This document shows, piece after piece, positions 51,600-62,454 of a stretch of 64,000 nt of DNA. The notes under the pieces were generated by a model. That model saw only the letters and a program-made list of their open reading frames with translations. It had not been told where the DNA came from and made no database searches. The stretch comes from Nemertoderma westbladi (lineage: Eukaryota; Xenacoelomorpha; Nemertodermatida; Nemertodermatidae). Numbering within the stretch: the stretch's first letter is position 1; every line of letters starts with the position of its first letter. Location of the stretch: positions 1 through 64,000 of the forward strand of contig JAUCBJ010000576.1 of assembly GCA_032718475.1 (NCBI GenBank). The letters are read 5' to 3'. The position numbers and the translations under genes are program-made.

Positions 51600-53320
51600 C
51601 TACCGATCATGTTCTAAAACATCGGCTACTTCTTCCATATATTTATGAAAATGCTTTATCTTTGGTGGAGGAATTAGAGTAGCAAAAGTAATGTGCAGGG
51701 ATATATCATCTTCCTCATCCGTTGTATTTTCATCAGATGAAGTATAATATTCACAGTGTTCAAGTTCCTGTCGATATCTGTTTTTAAGAACTTTGTCGGT
51801 AGGTGCTCTGATATACCATCCAAAGATTGACAGTGTAGCATGTGGTTCAAGACTATGTACTATAGGATGTTTGGGAATAGTGTCATATATCCTAGTAGCT
51901 TCAAAAATATCGGTACCTATTAACATTGAACACTCAGCACTATTTGCTTTAACAAATGGAACACCCAAATCTTCAAAATATTGCTTTTCTTCATTGCTCC
52001 ATGGATAAGATTGCCTAAATGTTTTCTTGAATTCCTTTAAGGTTTTTAGCTTAATATTTTGTAAAGGAAGGTCTTTCGGGTAAGGGGAGATTGAAGCTGT
52101 GTCTAAACTGCAGATGAAATCATAACTGTTTACACTTTGTTGCTTTTCAATTGTGTTAAGATTCATTTTCTTAAAATTTCTTACTGGCCCTAGCAGACGT
52201 GCGACATCTTCATCAATGAAGGATATAGAGGAAGCTGTGTCAATCATTGCATTGATAATAGTTTTGCCATATTTTCCTATGACAACTATGGGTAGTACTG
52301 CAGAGGATTTCATTTGATCATTTCTTACTTCAGTGTGGTAACATTTATGCGAAAGTTGACAAGATTGACACTGGTGTTCACATTGCTGATCTTCTTCTGC
52401 ACTCAATGAGTCCAAGTCATCATCGGTTGATGTGTCTGTTAGTTGATCACTATCAGTATCATCTGCTTCAGCAGTCGCCTGCACCTGTTTCGTGACAATA
52501 GGTGTTGCAGGTCTTGTGCGTAGTGATCGTTTTCCCTTTCCAATTGTATTTGTCTGTTCATCTGGATCTGACTTAATTTCTGATTTATATTTAGGATCTT
52601 TATGTAGCATTGTATTATGTCTGCTGTTGCAAATGTTACACTTAATACTCTGACGACAAGCATTAACCTTATGCTTATTTGATAAGCAGTTATAGCATAT
52701 TCCATATTGCCTGGCCTTTCCTCTTTTTTCTAAGGTTGAAAGGGCTAGAAATTGTTGACAGTTACTTAATCGGTGACCAGGTTGATTACACATATAGCAT
52801 GTTGTTCTTGGTATTTGGTCATAATTGGAGGTTGTGTTAGCATTTGGTATATATGAGCCTCCTCTATACCCTTTGCTTAAAGCACTATCGACATTTGTCA
52901 GTAATGATGTCATCATATCTTTTATTTCTTCTATAGTGGATGATTGTTGTTGTGATTCATTGGTAATAAATATGGGTTTATATGGTTTAACTGGTACTGA
53001 TCGAGATTGTGGTGCATTGTCTTCACGATAAATAGGTAAACCAGTAGATGTAACTTCCTTGTGGAGAATTCCGACTCTAATTTGGCTGTTTTTTCGCAAG
53101 CATCTGTGTATGCATGATGTATTACTTCAGCCAAATGTACAAGTTCTTGTTCTGTATACTTTTCCCTATCACTTTGGTATTTTTCCAAGACTCTACTGGT
53201 GTCTTTTAGCTTTGCAGACAAATGGCGTTTTATGGCGCCGATTTTATAACCAATAGTACTGCTGCCCTTACTGGTTGTAGACATCATACAACTAAGGTAG
53301 CCTAAATAATATTTATACAA
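51600..53320 (-). pseudogene. BEL-3 gag-protease, truncated gag
   Basis: The N-terminus (52931-53320) is MSTTSKGSSTIGYKIGAIKR followed by a helical region. A frameshift near 53070 leads to 51600-53099, with CYMCNQPGHRLSNC, CYNCLSNKHKVNAC, CNIC and a protease with AMIDTASSISFIDED. The DUF1759 gag domain seen in the other BEL elements is missing between them, so gag has an internal deletion. The ORF ends at TAG G (51600), in frame with RT. Confidence 0.82.
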
Positions 53321-54260
53321 TATAATTAACTCATAATACGTCTAATAATAATAATCTGTGGAATTAATTACAAAATAATTAATTATAGTATAAACATCAG
53401 CGGTGATTCGACAGGAAATCATCACTCAATACATCTGCATTATTAAACAAATAATCGTACTTTATGTTTCCTGACAGATATGAACTTTTAGTAACAAATA
53501 TTCAGCCTACAGCGGAACAATGTATATACAGTAAACTCAGAGCTTGTGAAATAATAATTGTAAAATAAAAATAAGGGATATGTGTATGTGTAATGCATAA
53601 TATGATATGTATATACAATAACATACATATTCTATAGAATGGCGCGAAACTGTATGTAAATAATAGCATCAATATAGCCGATACGAAATTGCATACATTT
53701 AGTAACCCTTTCAATGAGATGCATTTGCATCTTATAATTTCCTTCACCAATAAATTATTATATGTGTATATTTAATTAAATGTAAGTATGGTGTAGGCAC
53801 CTTTATAGCCGTCCATTATGCTCCGGCGACGACTCCTACACTATGGAACAGACATCATACCCTTCGGCACACTTGGGAAATATATAACATAAAAGAGATA
53901 CAGGAAAACAAAACACAAACAAATACGATCAATAGTCGGGTATATAGAGCTATTTATTTTATTATATAGTTATTATCATTAATTTGAATGTTATTCATAA
54001 ACTATTATCCCAATTAATTATCCCACACATGCTGTAGGCCTAATCTAGTCACATTTGAGGTACAATAGGGGAAGAGAAACGTCATTAAGTATAATATACA
54101 CCACACAATCACAGATACAAACGATAAATTATTGAATATAAAAGCAACGTTATTAGACAGAAAATATAAAAGCTATATTCAGAAGAGAGCTTTTAAAAAT
54201 GTAAAAACCGCCGAAATAGGTTCTAAAATAAATTTGATAGCATTTATTTACTGATTAGAT
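53321..54260 (-). other. BEL-3 leader and 60-bp remnant of its 5' LTR
   Basis: Non-coding and AT-rich. At 54201-54260 the sequence TGTAAAAACCGCC through TTTACTGATTAGA repeats the first 60 bases of the LTR at 42594. After 54260 the match stops, so the right LTR is truncated. Confidence 0.65.
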
Positions 54261-55140
54261 AACACATACTTATAAACATATCATAAACCCATATAACATA
54301 AGAAACAAGATGATACTATCTATTGATCAATTGGCTTAATTTTAAAAATTTGGTCATGCTACAAAAATTTTTACCCACCGCCGAAAAATACAAGTTTGAA
54401 AACTTTTATGCAATTTTTACTTATTCCATTGAATTCGGAACCATCATAAACCCGTATAACGCAAGAAAGAAGGTGAAACAATCAATTGCAATTGATATAT
54501 TTGATGGTTTTCAAAATTTGGTGCTACAGTAGCACCAAATTTTGCACCTATTCGAAATATAGAAGTTTGAGATGTCTTGTTAGATAATTATTAATTCCAT
54601 TTAATTTTTGGTTTAATTTTATTAATTTAGGTTTAATTTTTGGTTTAATTTTATTAATTTAGGTTTAATTAGATTTAATTTTAATTTTTTTAATTTTAAT
54701 ATTTGGTGTAGGCACCAAAATTTGGCACCCGCAGACAAAAATAAGTTTGAAATTTTTAAATTAATTCATATAAATTCCATCTAATTGCAAACACCAAAAA
54801 AACGGTGTAAAAAAAAACGTTTCAGATCATATTTAATCAAATGTAATTTTCATAAAACGCCTCAAAAAAAGTTACAAAAGTGTTAAAAAGGGTTAAAAAA
54901 TGGTGCTATAACTCAAAAACTTCCCAATATTTTTGAAAACCGTTTTCATTATTAGGAAGACAATAGATTTTTAGGAAAAGTTATAAAATTTCGGATTACA
55001 TTGTTTCAGAGTTATAACAAAAAAACACGGGGGGGGGGGGGGGTGATATAAATTTATAACACTGGGGGGTGATATTAATTTATACGACTTGTTATACATC
55101 AGTATTCCCCTTAGCCCCCCCCCCCCCCCCCCCCCATACG
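54261..55140. repeat. AT-rich repeats bounded by G and C homopolymer tracts
   Basis: It holds TTTGGTGCTACAGTAGCACC (about 54517), a GGTTTAATTTTATTAATTTA tandem (54608-54670), and near its end a run of about 15 G (55029) and a run of about 21 C (55108). Opposed G and C tracts also occur near the ends of the piggyBac MITE at 15.7-16.9 kb, but I could not find matching TTAA termini here. Confidence 0.5.
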
Positions 55141-55507
55141 TTTAGACAGTATCCAAGGTACCGAAGTCTGGATTCTGTTACTGGTAGGCTGTCTTATTGC
55201 ACCAATAGATGTTTGTTTATTGTTTTGGTTACTGCCTACCGGTAAGTAACCTAGGTACTAACCCTAAATAGTCCATCCCGAAGTAGTAATATTTCCATTC
55301 AGCCATTATAATTTCGCTATAATTTCGGACTATCGGACACTATTGTCACGCGAATGTAACAATCCGGATATAGTAGGATATACCGGTAGCCGACTACTGG
55401 ACTAGACCTAACGCCCCAGTCAGCTAGTGTTGGAAATTGGCTGAGAATGCCATACCCAGTACGGCAACGAAAACCACCCCATTCTTATGGTTTTTCGGGA
55501 GTGGATT

Positions 55508-55806
55508 CAGATAAAGACATAGACGAAGATGGTAGTGAGGCTGACACAGCTGGCAGTGACGACGACATTGGTTAGTGGTACCGGTAGTAGCAATGACGAC
55601 GATGACCGCTTTATGCTCCCTGAATCCAATGTTTGGAAATCGATTGATCCAGACCAGGATCCATTTCAGCCTCACTGTTTCAATTCAACATCTGGCTGGC
55701 GGGGTGTGGATACAACAAATTTTGAAATTGGAGATTATGTTGATATTTTCTTGACTGATAATTTAATTGACATAATTGTAAAGTGCACCAATCACAGAAT
55801 CCACTT
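55508..55806 (+). pseudogene. piggyBac transposase N-terminal fragment
   Basis: An acidic stretch DIDEDGSEADTAGSDDDIG ends in a stop. A neighbouring frame then continues (SNDDDDRF, PFQPHCFNSTSGWRGV) into YVDIFLTDNLIDIIVKCTN, which fits the start of the piggyBac transposase core (the usual pattern is DYF-x-LFFTDE-x-LI-x-LIV-x-x-TN). Coding ends at HRI, exactly where family X copy B's 3' end begins (about 55807). The catalytic core is missing. Confidence 0.65.
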
Positions 55807-57045
55807 TTCGCGCTTTCAGACCTTTAGCAGTTTAACCTGCCAATTTTAGGTGTCCTCTTGTTTATAAATCGACTTTAGCCTATAACAAGTATTTAGTGCA
55901 CATGAAGTTACATTAGCCGAAGCAAGTCTATGCGCGATCATTCACCCACTGTTAAGGGAGACTGGATTCGGGTGCTTTGAAGTGATTACGGTGCAGACCT
56001 ACTGTATTATTCGATTGGTCGTTACTATATAATCTCTGACAATATTATTCACTTTCCGGGAAATATTAACAGTTCCTTTAGGACGTGGCGCTTTAAGTAT
56101 ATAAAACAGAGTTATGACTTATACTAAACACAACTAGATGGCTACTGAGTTTCGTAAATAGCGCATTCTTTAGGAGATGCTTTATTATCTGTCACACTAC
56201 TTCACACGACTTCACACTACTTCACACTGATCTGCCGACTGTCACTGAATTTGATCATATATAAGGAGGATAGCAACTGACACATGTAGGGATTATGAAA
56301 TAGTATTTAATTCACACAAAATAATGTAAGTCGCAATTGCTAAAGGTAACAGGTCCCTCTTACCTTCAGTAATCAAGAAGATTGGGGGTTTTATGATTAT
56401 TTATCGGTATTCTCCAAATATAACAACATATCCATCAATATATAACAATTAATAACAGACAGTAAAATAATGCGGTGAACAATCAGTATATGTTACTTAT
56501 GCAAGTCAGTTCAGCAGTTTGAGTTGATATGTGGATTGAGTTGTCGAGATAATAGATTTACGTTCTTGTAATCAAAGCTATCTAATGTTTGGCCAAAGTC
56601 TGAAACTTCTACAGAAGCACAGAAGAATTCTAAGCCGGTGTTCTGAGGCTCAGAAAAGGTAAACAAAGACCGTAATGCATTGCGCGGTTTTACATAGGCC
56701 CTTGTCCAACATAAAATGAAAATCGCTCTGATTGGCTGAGCAGAACAAGGAGGTTCCACGTTTACAGAAAATCAGCTGACAGATTTCGTCATCTGAGCTC
56801 CAGTCTTTTAGAGTATTAGGCGCATTGCGGCAAAAAATGACTTGTTATGTCCGCTAAAGCACCTACACGGTACATTGCGGAGAAAAATGACTTGTTATGT
56901 CCGCTAAAGCACCTACACGGTATATTGCGGAGAAAAATGACTTATTATGTCCGCAAAAGCTTTTACACCGCTCCCAGAAAATGGGATTTAATTCTATAAA
57001 ATATAAAAAATCACAGTTTCTAAAATATAAAAATACTCTAAACAG
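55807..57045 (-). other. Family X copy B 3' region
   Basis: Homologous to 45485-46703 over about 1.2 kb. It includes three tandem units of about 50 bp (about 56815-56965) containing TGACTTGTTATGTCCGCTAAA. The 3' edge at TTCGCGC (55807) abuts the piggyBac fragment. Confidence 0.75.
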
Positions 57046-58518
57046 TTAGTCCTTCTTACGTGAACGGCGTTTACGCAGTTTTTTGAGGCTAGCAAGAGTC
57101 CTTTTCTCTTTGGGGTGAGCCACTTTACTAGGAGGGCTATAACTCCTGGGTGAAGGGTGCAATACAATTGCATCGGAAGGTTTAGGGTTACGGTCGGTGT
57201 ATCCGCCGGTCGAGGCACCCGGTTGATCGATATCAACCTCAGTGGAGCGAGGTCGAACAACCTTCAGAGCGCGTTTCAGGACAGCAGCTCTTACTGGTCC
57301 CTGACGAGTCGTCTGCACGAGAGCGGTAGGTGGACAGTGAGTAGTGAGAAATTTCCTCGGTTTGATGGTTCTTTCTAACTCGTGTTCTCGGGCTCTATAT
57401 TCATAGGGTCGTCTATGAACTTCCTGTAGTTCTGGATGCGAGTTGATGAACAAGTCACCATATTCCGGATCTTGACGGATGAAGTTGATCAAGTTATAGA
57501 AATTAAGATCATTGGGATTAATGTTCCTGAGATATTTACGAACAAATTTGGTCGAAATATTCTCGCCAACACGCTTCATTAGTTCGTAACTCGGTGTGCG
57601 AGATTTTTGCTCAACGGAAGCAAATAGATACGGGTGAAACGCATAAACTCCTTCATAGGCGGGTCCAGGGTAATATCGATGACGTGACTCACAGTGTAGA
57701 TCCGCGTTCGCTTCCCAGGCTCGAATGTAGCGTAGGGTAATCATTTCATCTACGCTTTCCAGATCTCGGTTGAAAGGGCAATCAAAACTTGCATGTCCTT
57801 TAAACTGACAATGATGGCATTGAGTCATAAATTGATTAATTGACTGATAAAATGTGTAAGTTATTGAGTCTACAGTACGCACAATAGATCTCCATCGTAG
57901 GTTGTTCAGGGAAGTAGGAGCAGGGTACGTTGGAGTCCACCAGGGTGAAATGGTCTCGAGATGCGCATAATCGTTCGCGGCCTCATAATAATTGATGCAA
58001 CGTTTCCTAGAAACATAATTGGCATGCCGATAATCGTACACGGTGAGACATTGTGGACCTTGATACCATTCCAGGACGTAGTCGTTGTCACTGCTCCGCG
58101 GCACTGTGGGCTGAATCTCCTCGGATTCTAAACATATTGGTTCGTCTTCCAATTGCATAGCTGAGGTAGGTGTAGCTGTCTCCTCAAGCGAACCCAATGT
58201 CTGAACTTCCACGATAGAATAACCCGTGGGGATTCGGGGTCTTTGTATAACAGAGGAATGTAAGTTCTGTATACAAACGTCCTTGAAAATGGCGAATCCA
58301 GCGCTGTCTAACTTCTCAGCAGCTGAGTCTCTTAGGCTGAGCTTGGTCAGAGCGCGGTCCTTGAACTGACTATCAACATTACGGAACGGAGTCAGAAAGC
58401 ACCTAAAGCATTCGAAGCGGATGAATTTATTGTGTTCATCTAGCTTGGCGAGTTTGGTTCCAAGTATCAAGGGATGGGCGCGTATAGTACGACTGCACAG
58501 TACACATCGGCTAGCCAA
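57046..58518 (-). CDS. Family X copy B, C-terminal third with zinc knuckle
   Basis: 490 codons. It begins in a Cys-rich segment (CVLCSRTIRAHPLILGTKLA, FECFRCF), then AGFAIFKDVCIQNLHSS, an acidic linker, a tyrosine-rich region, and one knuckle CHHCQFKGHASFDC. The cysteines that copies A and D have upstream of it are lost (TYTFYQSINQFMTQC). A folded-looking region follows (FVRKYLRNINPNDLNFYNLI), ending in a serine-rich and basic tail KKLRKRRSRKKD. I know no family with this order. It follows the previous ORF by a +1 frame change near 58515; copy A has no break at that point, so the change is probably a mutation. Confidence 0.7.
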   Translation of the reverse strand: MASRCVLCSRTIRAHPLILGTKLAKLDEHNKFIRFECFRCFLTPFRNVDSQFKDRALTKLSLRDSAAEKLDSAGFAIFKDVCIQNLHSSVIQRPRIPTGYSIVEVQTLGSLEETATPTSAMQLEDEPICLESEEIQPTVPRSSDNDYVLEWYQGPQCLTVYDYRHANYVSRKRCINYYEAANDYAHLETISPWWTPTYPAPTSLNNLRWRSIVRTVDSITYTFYQSINQFMTQCHHCQFKGHASFDCPFNRDLESVDEMITLRYIRAWEANADLHCESRHRYYPGPAYEGVYAFHPYLFASVEQKSRTPSYELMKRVGENISTKFVRKYLRNINPNDLNFYNLINFIRQDPEYGDLFINSHPELQEVHRRPYEYRAREHELERTIKPRKFLTTHCPPTALVQTTRQGPVRAAVLKRALKVVRPRSTEVDIDQPGASTGGYTDRNPKPSDAIVLHPSPRSYSPPSKVAHPKEKRTLASLKKLRKRRSRKKD

Positions 58519-59068
58519 CCGGCAAGATCTTGAAGATAGTGTATATAGCTAATGAGGGACGAAGTGGAACACTCATAAAGCTATAAACGACGCCAGGGGC
58601 GGTCACGGTCAATGGTCCGTCAAAGTATAATCGAAAATAATGATCTCCATATACTTGTTGATAGTTGATAGGGTTTCCGACTTTGAAATTACATCCATAT
58701 TCTTGGAAGGCAAGATGTCCGATGGAGGTTCGTTGTACTTTATTGATGCCACTGGGTGTATTGGCATACATAGTTCGGAAGAAACCTCGGCCTTCTGCCC
58801 AGGGAGAAATCAGCTGGGTGTCTACGAAAGGATATGGGATATTCTCCATGTTCCTGAAGTCGTTTTGGAGATCTCCATAAACAGATGAGCCGATTTTAAG
58901 GATTCTTTCGTTAAACAACATCTCGAGCACTGGCTGGGGTAACATCGATCCATCTATACCCATGACCGGTTTGCGCACAGTGTCGGTGACGTAGCGCTGC
59001 GCGAGTTCGAATTGTCCATGTCGGAGTTTCTTTTGTATCGCGGTGAGAGTCTCACAAAGAATGATCAA
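58511..59068 (-). CDS. Family X copy B, middle part
   Basis: 185 codons. LRHGQFELAQRYV, GIDGSMLPQPVLEMLF, VYGDLQNDFRNMENIPYP, FDGPLTVTAPGVVYSFMSVP and RPSLAIYTI all have counterparts in copy A (14190-14660), at clearly alignable but moderate similarity. Conservation in sense and not only at the DNA level suggests the family was once under protein selection. The upstream join is a +1 frame change near 59055, which is absent from copy A. Confidence 0.65.
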   Translation of the reverse strand: MIILCETLTAIQKKLRHGQFELAQRYVTDTVRKPVMGIDGSMLPQPVLEMLFNERILKIGSSVYGDLQNDFRNMENIPYPFVDTQLISPWAEGRGFFRTMYANTPSGINKVQRTSIGHLAFQEYGCNFKVGNPINYQQVYGDHYFRLYFDGPLTVTAPGVVYSFMSVPLRPSLAIYTIFKILPVG

Positions 59069-60660
59069 TCACGTCGGAACACGCTCGAGTAAACACGTGG
59101 GTAGAACCAGCTAGTCCTCGTATATGTATCATGCGCATAGTTCCCAGTTCTCCAACCGGAACGTTACCTTCGTTATCGTAAGTGACAACTCCATACATTT
59201 CGATAACATTAAGAGTTTTGTTCCACTCTTTAGTGGCGTTTTCTAGGGTCATCCCCACCGGATGCCACAAGGTGGCGCATTCGCTAGTATTAGGTAGATC
59301 CCTATACTTCAGATACTGTGTAGTATAAGTCTCTACATCTCCATATCGTTGTATTCTCTCTTCCTCAAATAATACGTCGAGATTCCAGTGGACTAATCGA
59401 GTTTTAATAAATCCATCGAGATTATACGGAGGCATTATATCCTTCTCTATTCTGGAAACATTGTAGGGTTTTCTGAATGAGTTTACTTTCACTAACTGAT
59501 CCAGATGTTTCTGCAGTTGTTCGAGTTCGACAAGATCGAGGGGATTTATTAGTGGTAGAAACCTTAGACTATGTGTAGGATCTTCCGGTTTTACCATATA
59601 ATATTGAGTTAGATTGACATAATAAGGGTGGTCTTTGATCCCATAAAACGAGTTCGGTAAAGGTCTAGCGCGTATGTTGACCTCGTGTACCATACGACGG
59701 ACAAGATCCGCTCGATTGTCCAGAGGTTCAACGAGTATACCGTCAACACGAGCGGCCTCGATTGGCGGATGTTGTAACATAGGAGCGTCAGCGATAAGAT
59801 CTCGAGATCTTAGGTTGATATCAACCGGTTGGGGTTGTACCATGGCGAAGAGTTTGTCTCCGAAATGGGGAACCATTGAAGGATGAATAATGGTTTTGGA
59901 ATAGAAATCGGTCATAAGTATTTGAGCTTCTGGCTGGGCTAAAGCTGCTTCTTCTCTCTCGTCCATTTCGATATGCTTCTCCTCGAGCTGATTTTCCTCC
60001 GCTTGTTTTTGGAAGCGTTCGTCCAAAAACTCTTGTAGAGAATAGGTTCGTCCAAGTTCGATGTCTTCCTCGAGGTTCTGGATTTCTCGATCGAACTGGG
60101 GTAAGGCTAATTCCTTTACTGCTTGGACTTGCTGCTGCAATTTATGTTTCTCCAAACAATCGTAAGTTCCTTTTCCGATCTTCTGCCGAATAGCGTCTAA
60201 TGCGTTTCGTACAACGCTCTCCTCGATTTCGGTGACGGGTTGTATCGGGGTTAAACCGGAACGATTATACGGGTTGAACGGTGATATTAGATGTCCACGT
60301 CCCAATCCGGCTAGGTATGATGGGCGAATATCTAGAGAGCCCACTACCAGAGTGCCACCGATTAATTGTTCGGGTAACACGAGATCTTTGAACAGTGAGT
60401 ACAGTTCAGGAGGATCCGTTATACTATTAGGATCAAGAGTTTGACGTCTCACTAGGGAATGAGGAGGTCTGACCGAGTATTCCGGAACTCTGATCATCGG
60501 TTTATTTAAGGATCGTTTGAGTCGAGCGAGTGTAGGTGATACGTCGAACAAGTTTCGCTCGAAACTCCCGTAAGTATAGCGAGTAAAACTGTGTTTAGCG
60601 CAATGTCTCCGCGGATGTTTATGTCTTTCCGTTGGCTGGTTGGGTCTAGGGCCGCAGGCA
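59052..60660 (-). CDS. Family X copy B, N-terminal part
   Basis: About 535 codons, cut at the N-terminus by the LINE at about 60655, so the first few residues of the open frame come from LINE DNA. Features: MIRVPEYSVRPPHSLVR, a segment RPSYLAGLGRGHLISPFNP, a predicted coiled coil (KLQQQVQAVKELALPQFD to about EEKHIEMDEREE), then FYGIKDHPYYVNLTQYYMVK, RLVHWNLDVLFEEERIQRYG, VVTYDNEGNVPVGELG and HIRGLAGSTHVFTR. No catalytic motif is obvious. It could be a capsid-like or nucleoprotein-like polypeptide, but I cannot assign one. Confidence 0.68.
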
Positions 60661-61249
60661 ATCATCCCAGGCATGGAAATCGATCAATCTGCTTACTGGG
60701 CGGAAAAGCCAACCAACCACCAAGGTTAAGGCTGAATCACCAGCCGATCGCCTCAATGGTTGGAAAGCCCACTTTGAAAAGCTCCTCAATAATGACAGGG
60801 TATTGCCTGGTAACTTTATAGAAGTAAAAGTGTCTGAGTCTGTACTCCCAGATATTCCCATTGGCGATATCTCCTTTGCAGAAGTGAAGGCTGCTGCAAA
60901 GAGCATTAAGACCAATCGTGCCAGTGGAGTAGATGGTGTTCTCCCTGAGGTCTTTAAAATACCTGAGTGTTTAAAGCTCATCTATCCCATCATAGTAGAC
61001 ATGTACCGTACAACAAGAGTCCCACAAGAAATGAAAACAAATAAGTTGGTGCCAGTTCCCAAGAAGGGCAACCTAACACTCTATGGTTCTTTTCGGGGAA
61101 TCTCATTGATCTCGATTGCTGCAAAACTATACAATAGAATTCTATTAAATCGCATCAGGGATCCCATTGAGAGACTGCTACATGGAAATCAGAATGGGTT
61201 CCGTAAAGGTCGTGGGACCATGGAGCCCATTTGGCACTTAGAAGGATAA
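60652..61249 (+). pseudogene. LINE ORF2, RT N-terminal part
   Basis: Opens directly at the 5' truncation: AWKSINLLTGRKSQP, then ASGVDGVLPEVFK, LVPVPKKGNLTLYGSFRGI, RILLNRIRDPIERLLHG and QNGFRKGRGT. These are the early RT blocks of an APE-type non-LTR element (RTE or related clade; uncertain). A one-base frameshift near 61232 shifts the continuation to the next ORF. The endonuclease domain is missing because the copy is 5' truncated. Confidence 0.88.
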
Positions 61250-62412
61250 TTGAAGAGTTATCAAAAAAGAAAGACAGGCATCTGGCTGTTATCTTTGTTG
61301 ACTTCTTCAAGGCCTTTGATTCAGTCTCTCGCTCACGTATGTTCAACATACTTTCATTATATGGGATTCCTGATGAAATTATTGCAGCAATCAGATCAGT
61401 ATACGATGGTTCGACAACATTTGTGTCTACTGTTGACGGTGACACAGAACCATTTGAAGTGTTATGGGGTGTCCTCCAAGGAGACACACTTGCACCATTC
61501 TTGTTCATTATTGTGGTTGACTATGTTCTACGCATGTCCTTAGATCATCATAATGATGATGGGGTTATGATAACTCCACCTACTGGCTCCAGAAGTCGAG
61601 GAAATCCTGCCAAGTACCTAACTGATCTAGACTTTGCTGATGACTTAGGAGTACTCTCAGAATCATTAGAGGGAGCCCAGCAGCTCCTCAGCTCATTAGA
61701 ACATGCTGCTTCTACTGTTGGTCTTTTTATTAACTTCAGAAAGACCAAAATTCTGACAGTTAACTTTGAAAGTCCTCAGCAAGTCTCTGATCGGATGAGC
61801 ATAAGCTCAAAGGATGGTCTGCTTGAGCATGTGGACGACTTCTGTTACCTGGGATCATGGATCCGGAAGTCAGGTGAGGACCTTCGAATACGTAAGGGAA
61901 AGGCATGGACAGCCTTGAATAGGCTTTCCAGGATTTGGAAGTCACCTAGAATTAATCGGAAACTTAAGGTCCGATTATTTAGAGCAGCAGTAGTTCCAGT
62001 ACTCCTCTACGGGAGTCCATGCTGGGCTCTAACTGCTGAGGACACCAAATCTCTGGATGGCACATTCACAAGAATGCTACGCCGGGTACATTGTGTCAAG
62101 TACAATGCACACATCTCCAACCAGACACTATATAACATTGGAGGTGTCTCATTGGTTCCCCCAAGCTTGACACTAGAACGAAATCGCCTCTGTTTTGCAG
62201 GACATTGCTTTCGCCGTGAGGACCAGCCAGTGCATAATCTTGTACTTTGGCAGCCTCATGGAGTGAATAAGCATGGTGGACAGCCCATGACTTTCTTGCG
62301 ACGCATCTTAAAGGACACTGGCCTTAAAGATGCGGATGATCTAGCAAATGTCATGGGTGATAGGGAGTTGTGGCGGTGCAATTTTGTTGACAAGCCGGCA
62401 CAGCATTCTTAA
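61231..62412 (+). CDS. LINE ORF2, RT catalytic part and C-terminus
   Basis: 393 codons, open. LALRRIIEELSKKKDRHLAV, VDFFKAFDSVSR (first catalytic Asp), GVLQGDTLAPFLFIIVVD, and DFADDLGVL (catalytic FADD at 61633) are followed by the thumb (FCYLGSWIRKSGEDLRIRKG) and a C-terminal region with RRVHCVKYNAH and HGGQPMTFLRRILKDTG. Two decayed relatives in this window (12.8-13.5 kb and 42.4-42.6 kb) show the family is repeated. The 3' UTR reaches about 62450. Confidence 0.9.
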   Translation: MALRRIIEELSKKKDRHLAVIFVDFFKAFDSVSRSRMFNILSLYGIPDEIIAAIRSVYDGSTTFVSTVDGDTEPFEVLWGVLQGDTLAPFLFIIVVDYVLRMSLDHHNDDGVMITPPTGSRSRGNPAKYLTDLDFADDLGVLSESLEGAQQLLSSLEHAASTVGLFINFRKTKILTVNFESPQQVSDRMSISSKDGLLEHVDDFCYLGSWIRKSGEDLRIRKGKAWTALNRLSRIWKSPRINRKLKVRLFRAAVVPVLLYGSPCWALTAEDTKSLDGTFTRMLRRVHCVKYNAHISNQTLYNIGGVSLVPPSLTLERNRLCFAGHCFRREDQPVHNLVLWQPHGVNKHGGQPMTFLRRILKDTGLKDADDLANVMGDRELWRCNFVDKPAQHS

Positions 62413-62454
62413 AAATGCAGCTGCAATGCAGCATGCCTATCCTAGTAGTAGTAT

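Noticed and set aside
55029-55131. Second piggyBac MITE from the G and C tracts
   Set aside because: No TTAA-CCCT termini or matching inverted repeats could be found around the tracts.
57080-57100. A tenth copy of the BEL-1 16-nt motif in family X copy B
   Set aside because: GGCTAGCAAGAGTCCT has several mismatches and encodes TLASLKK; it could be chance.
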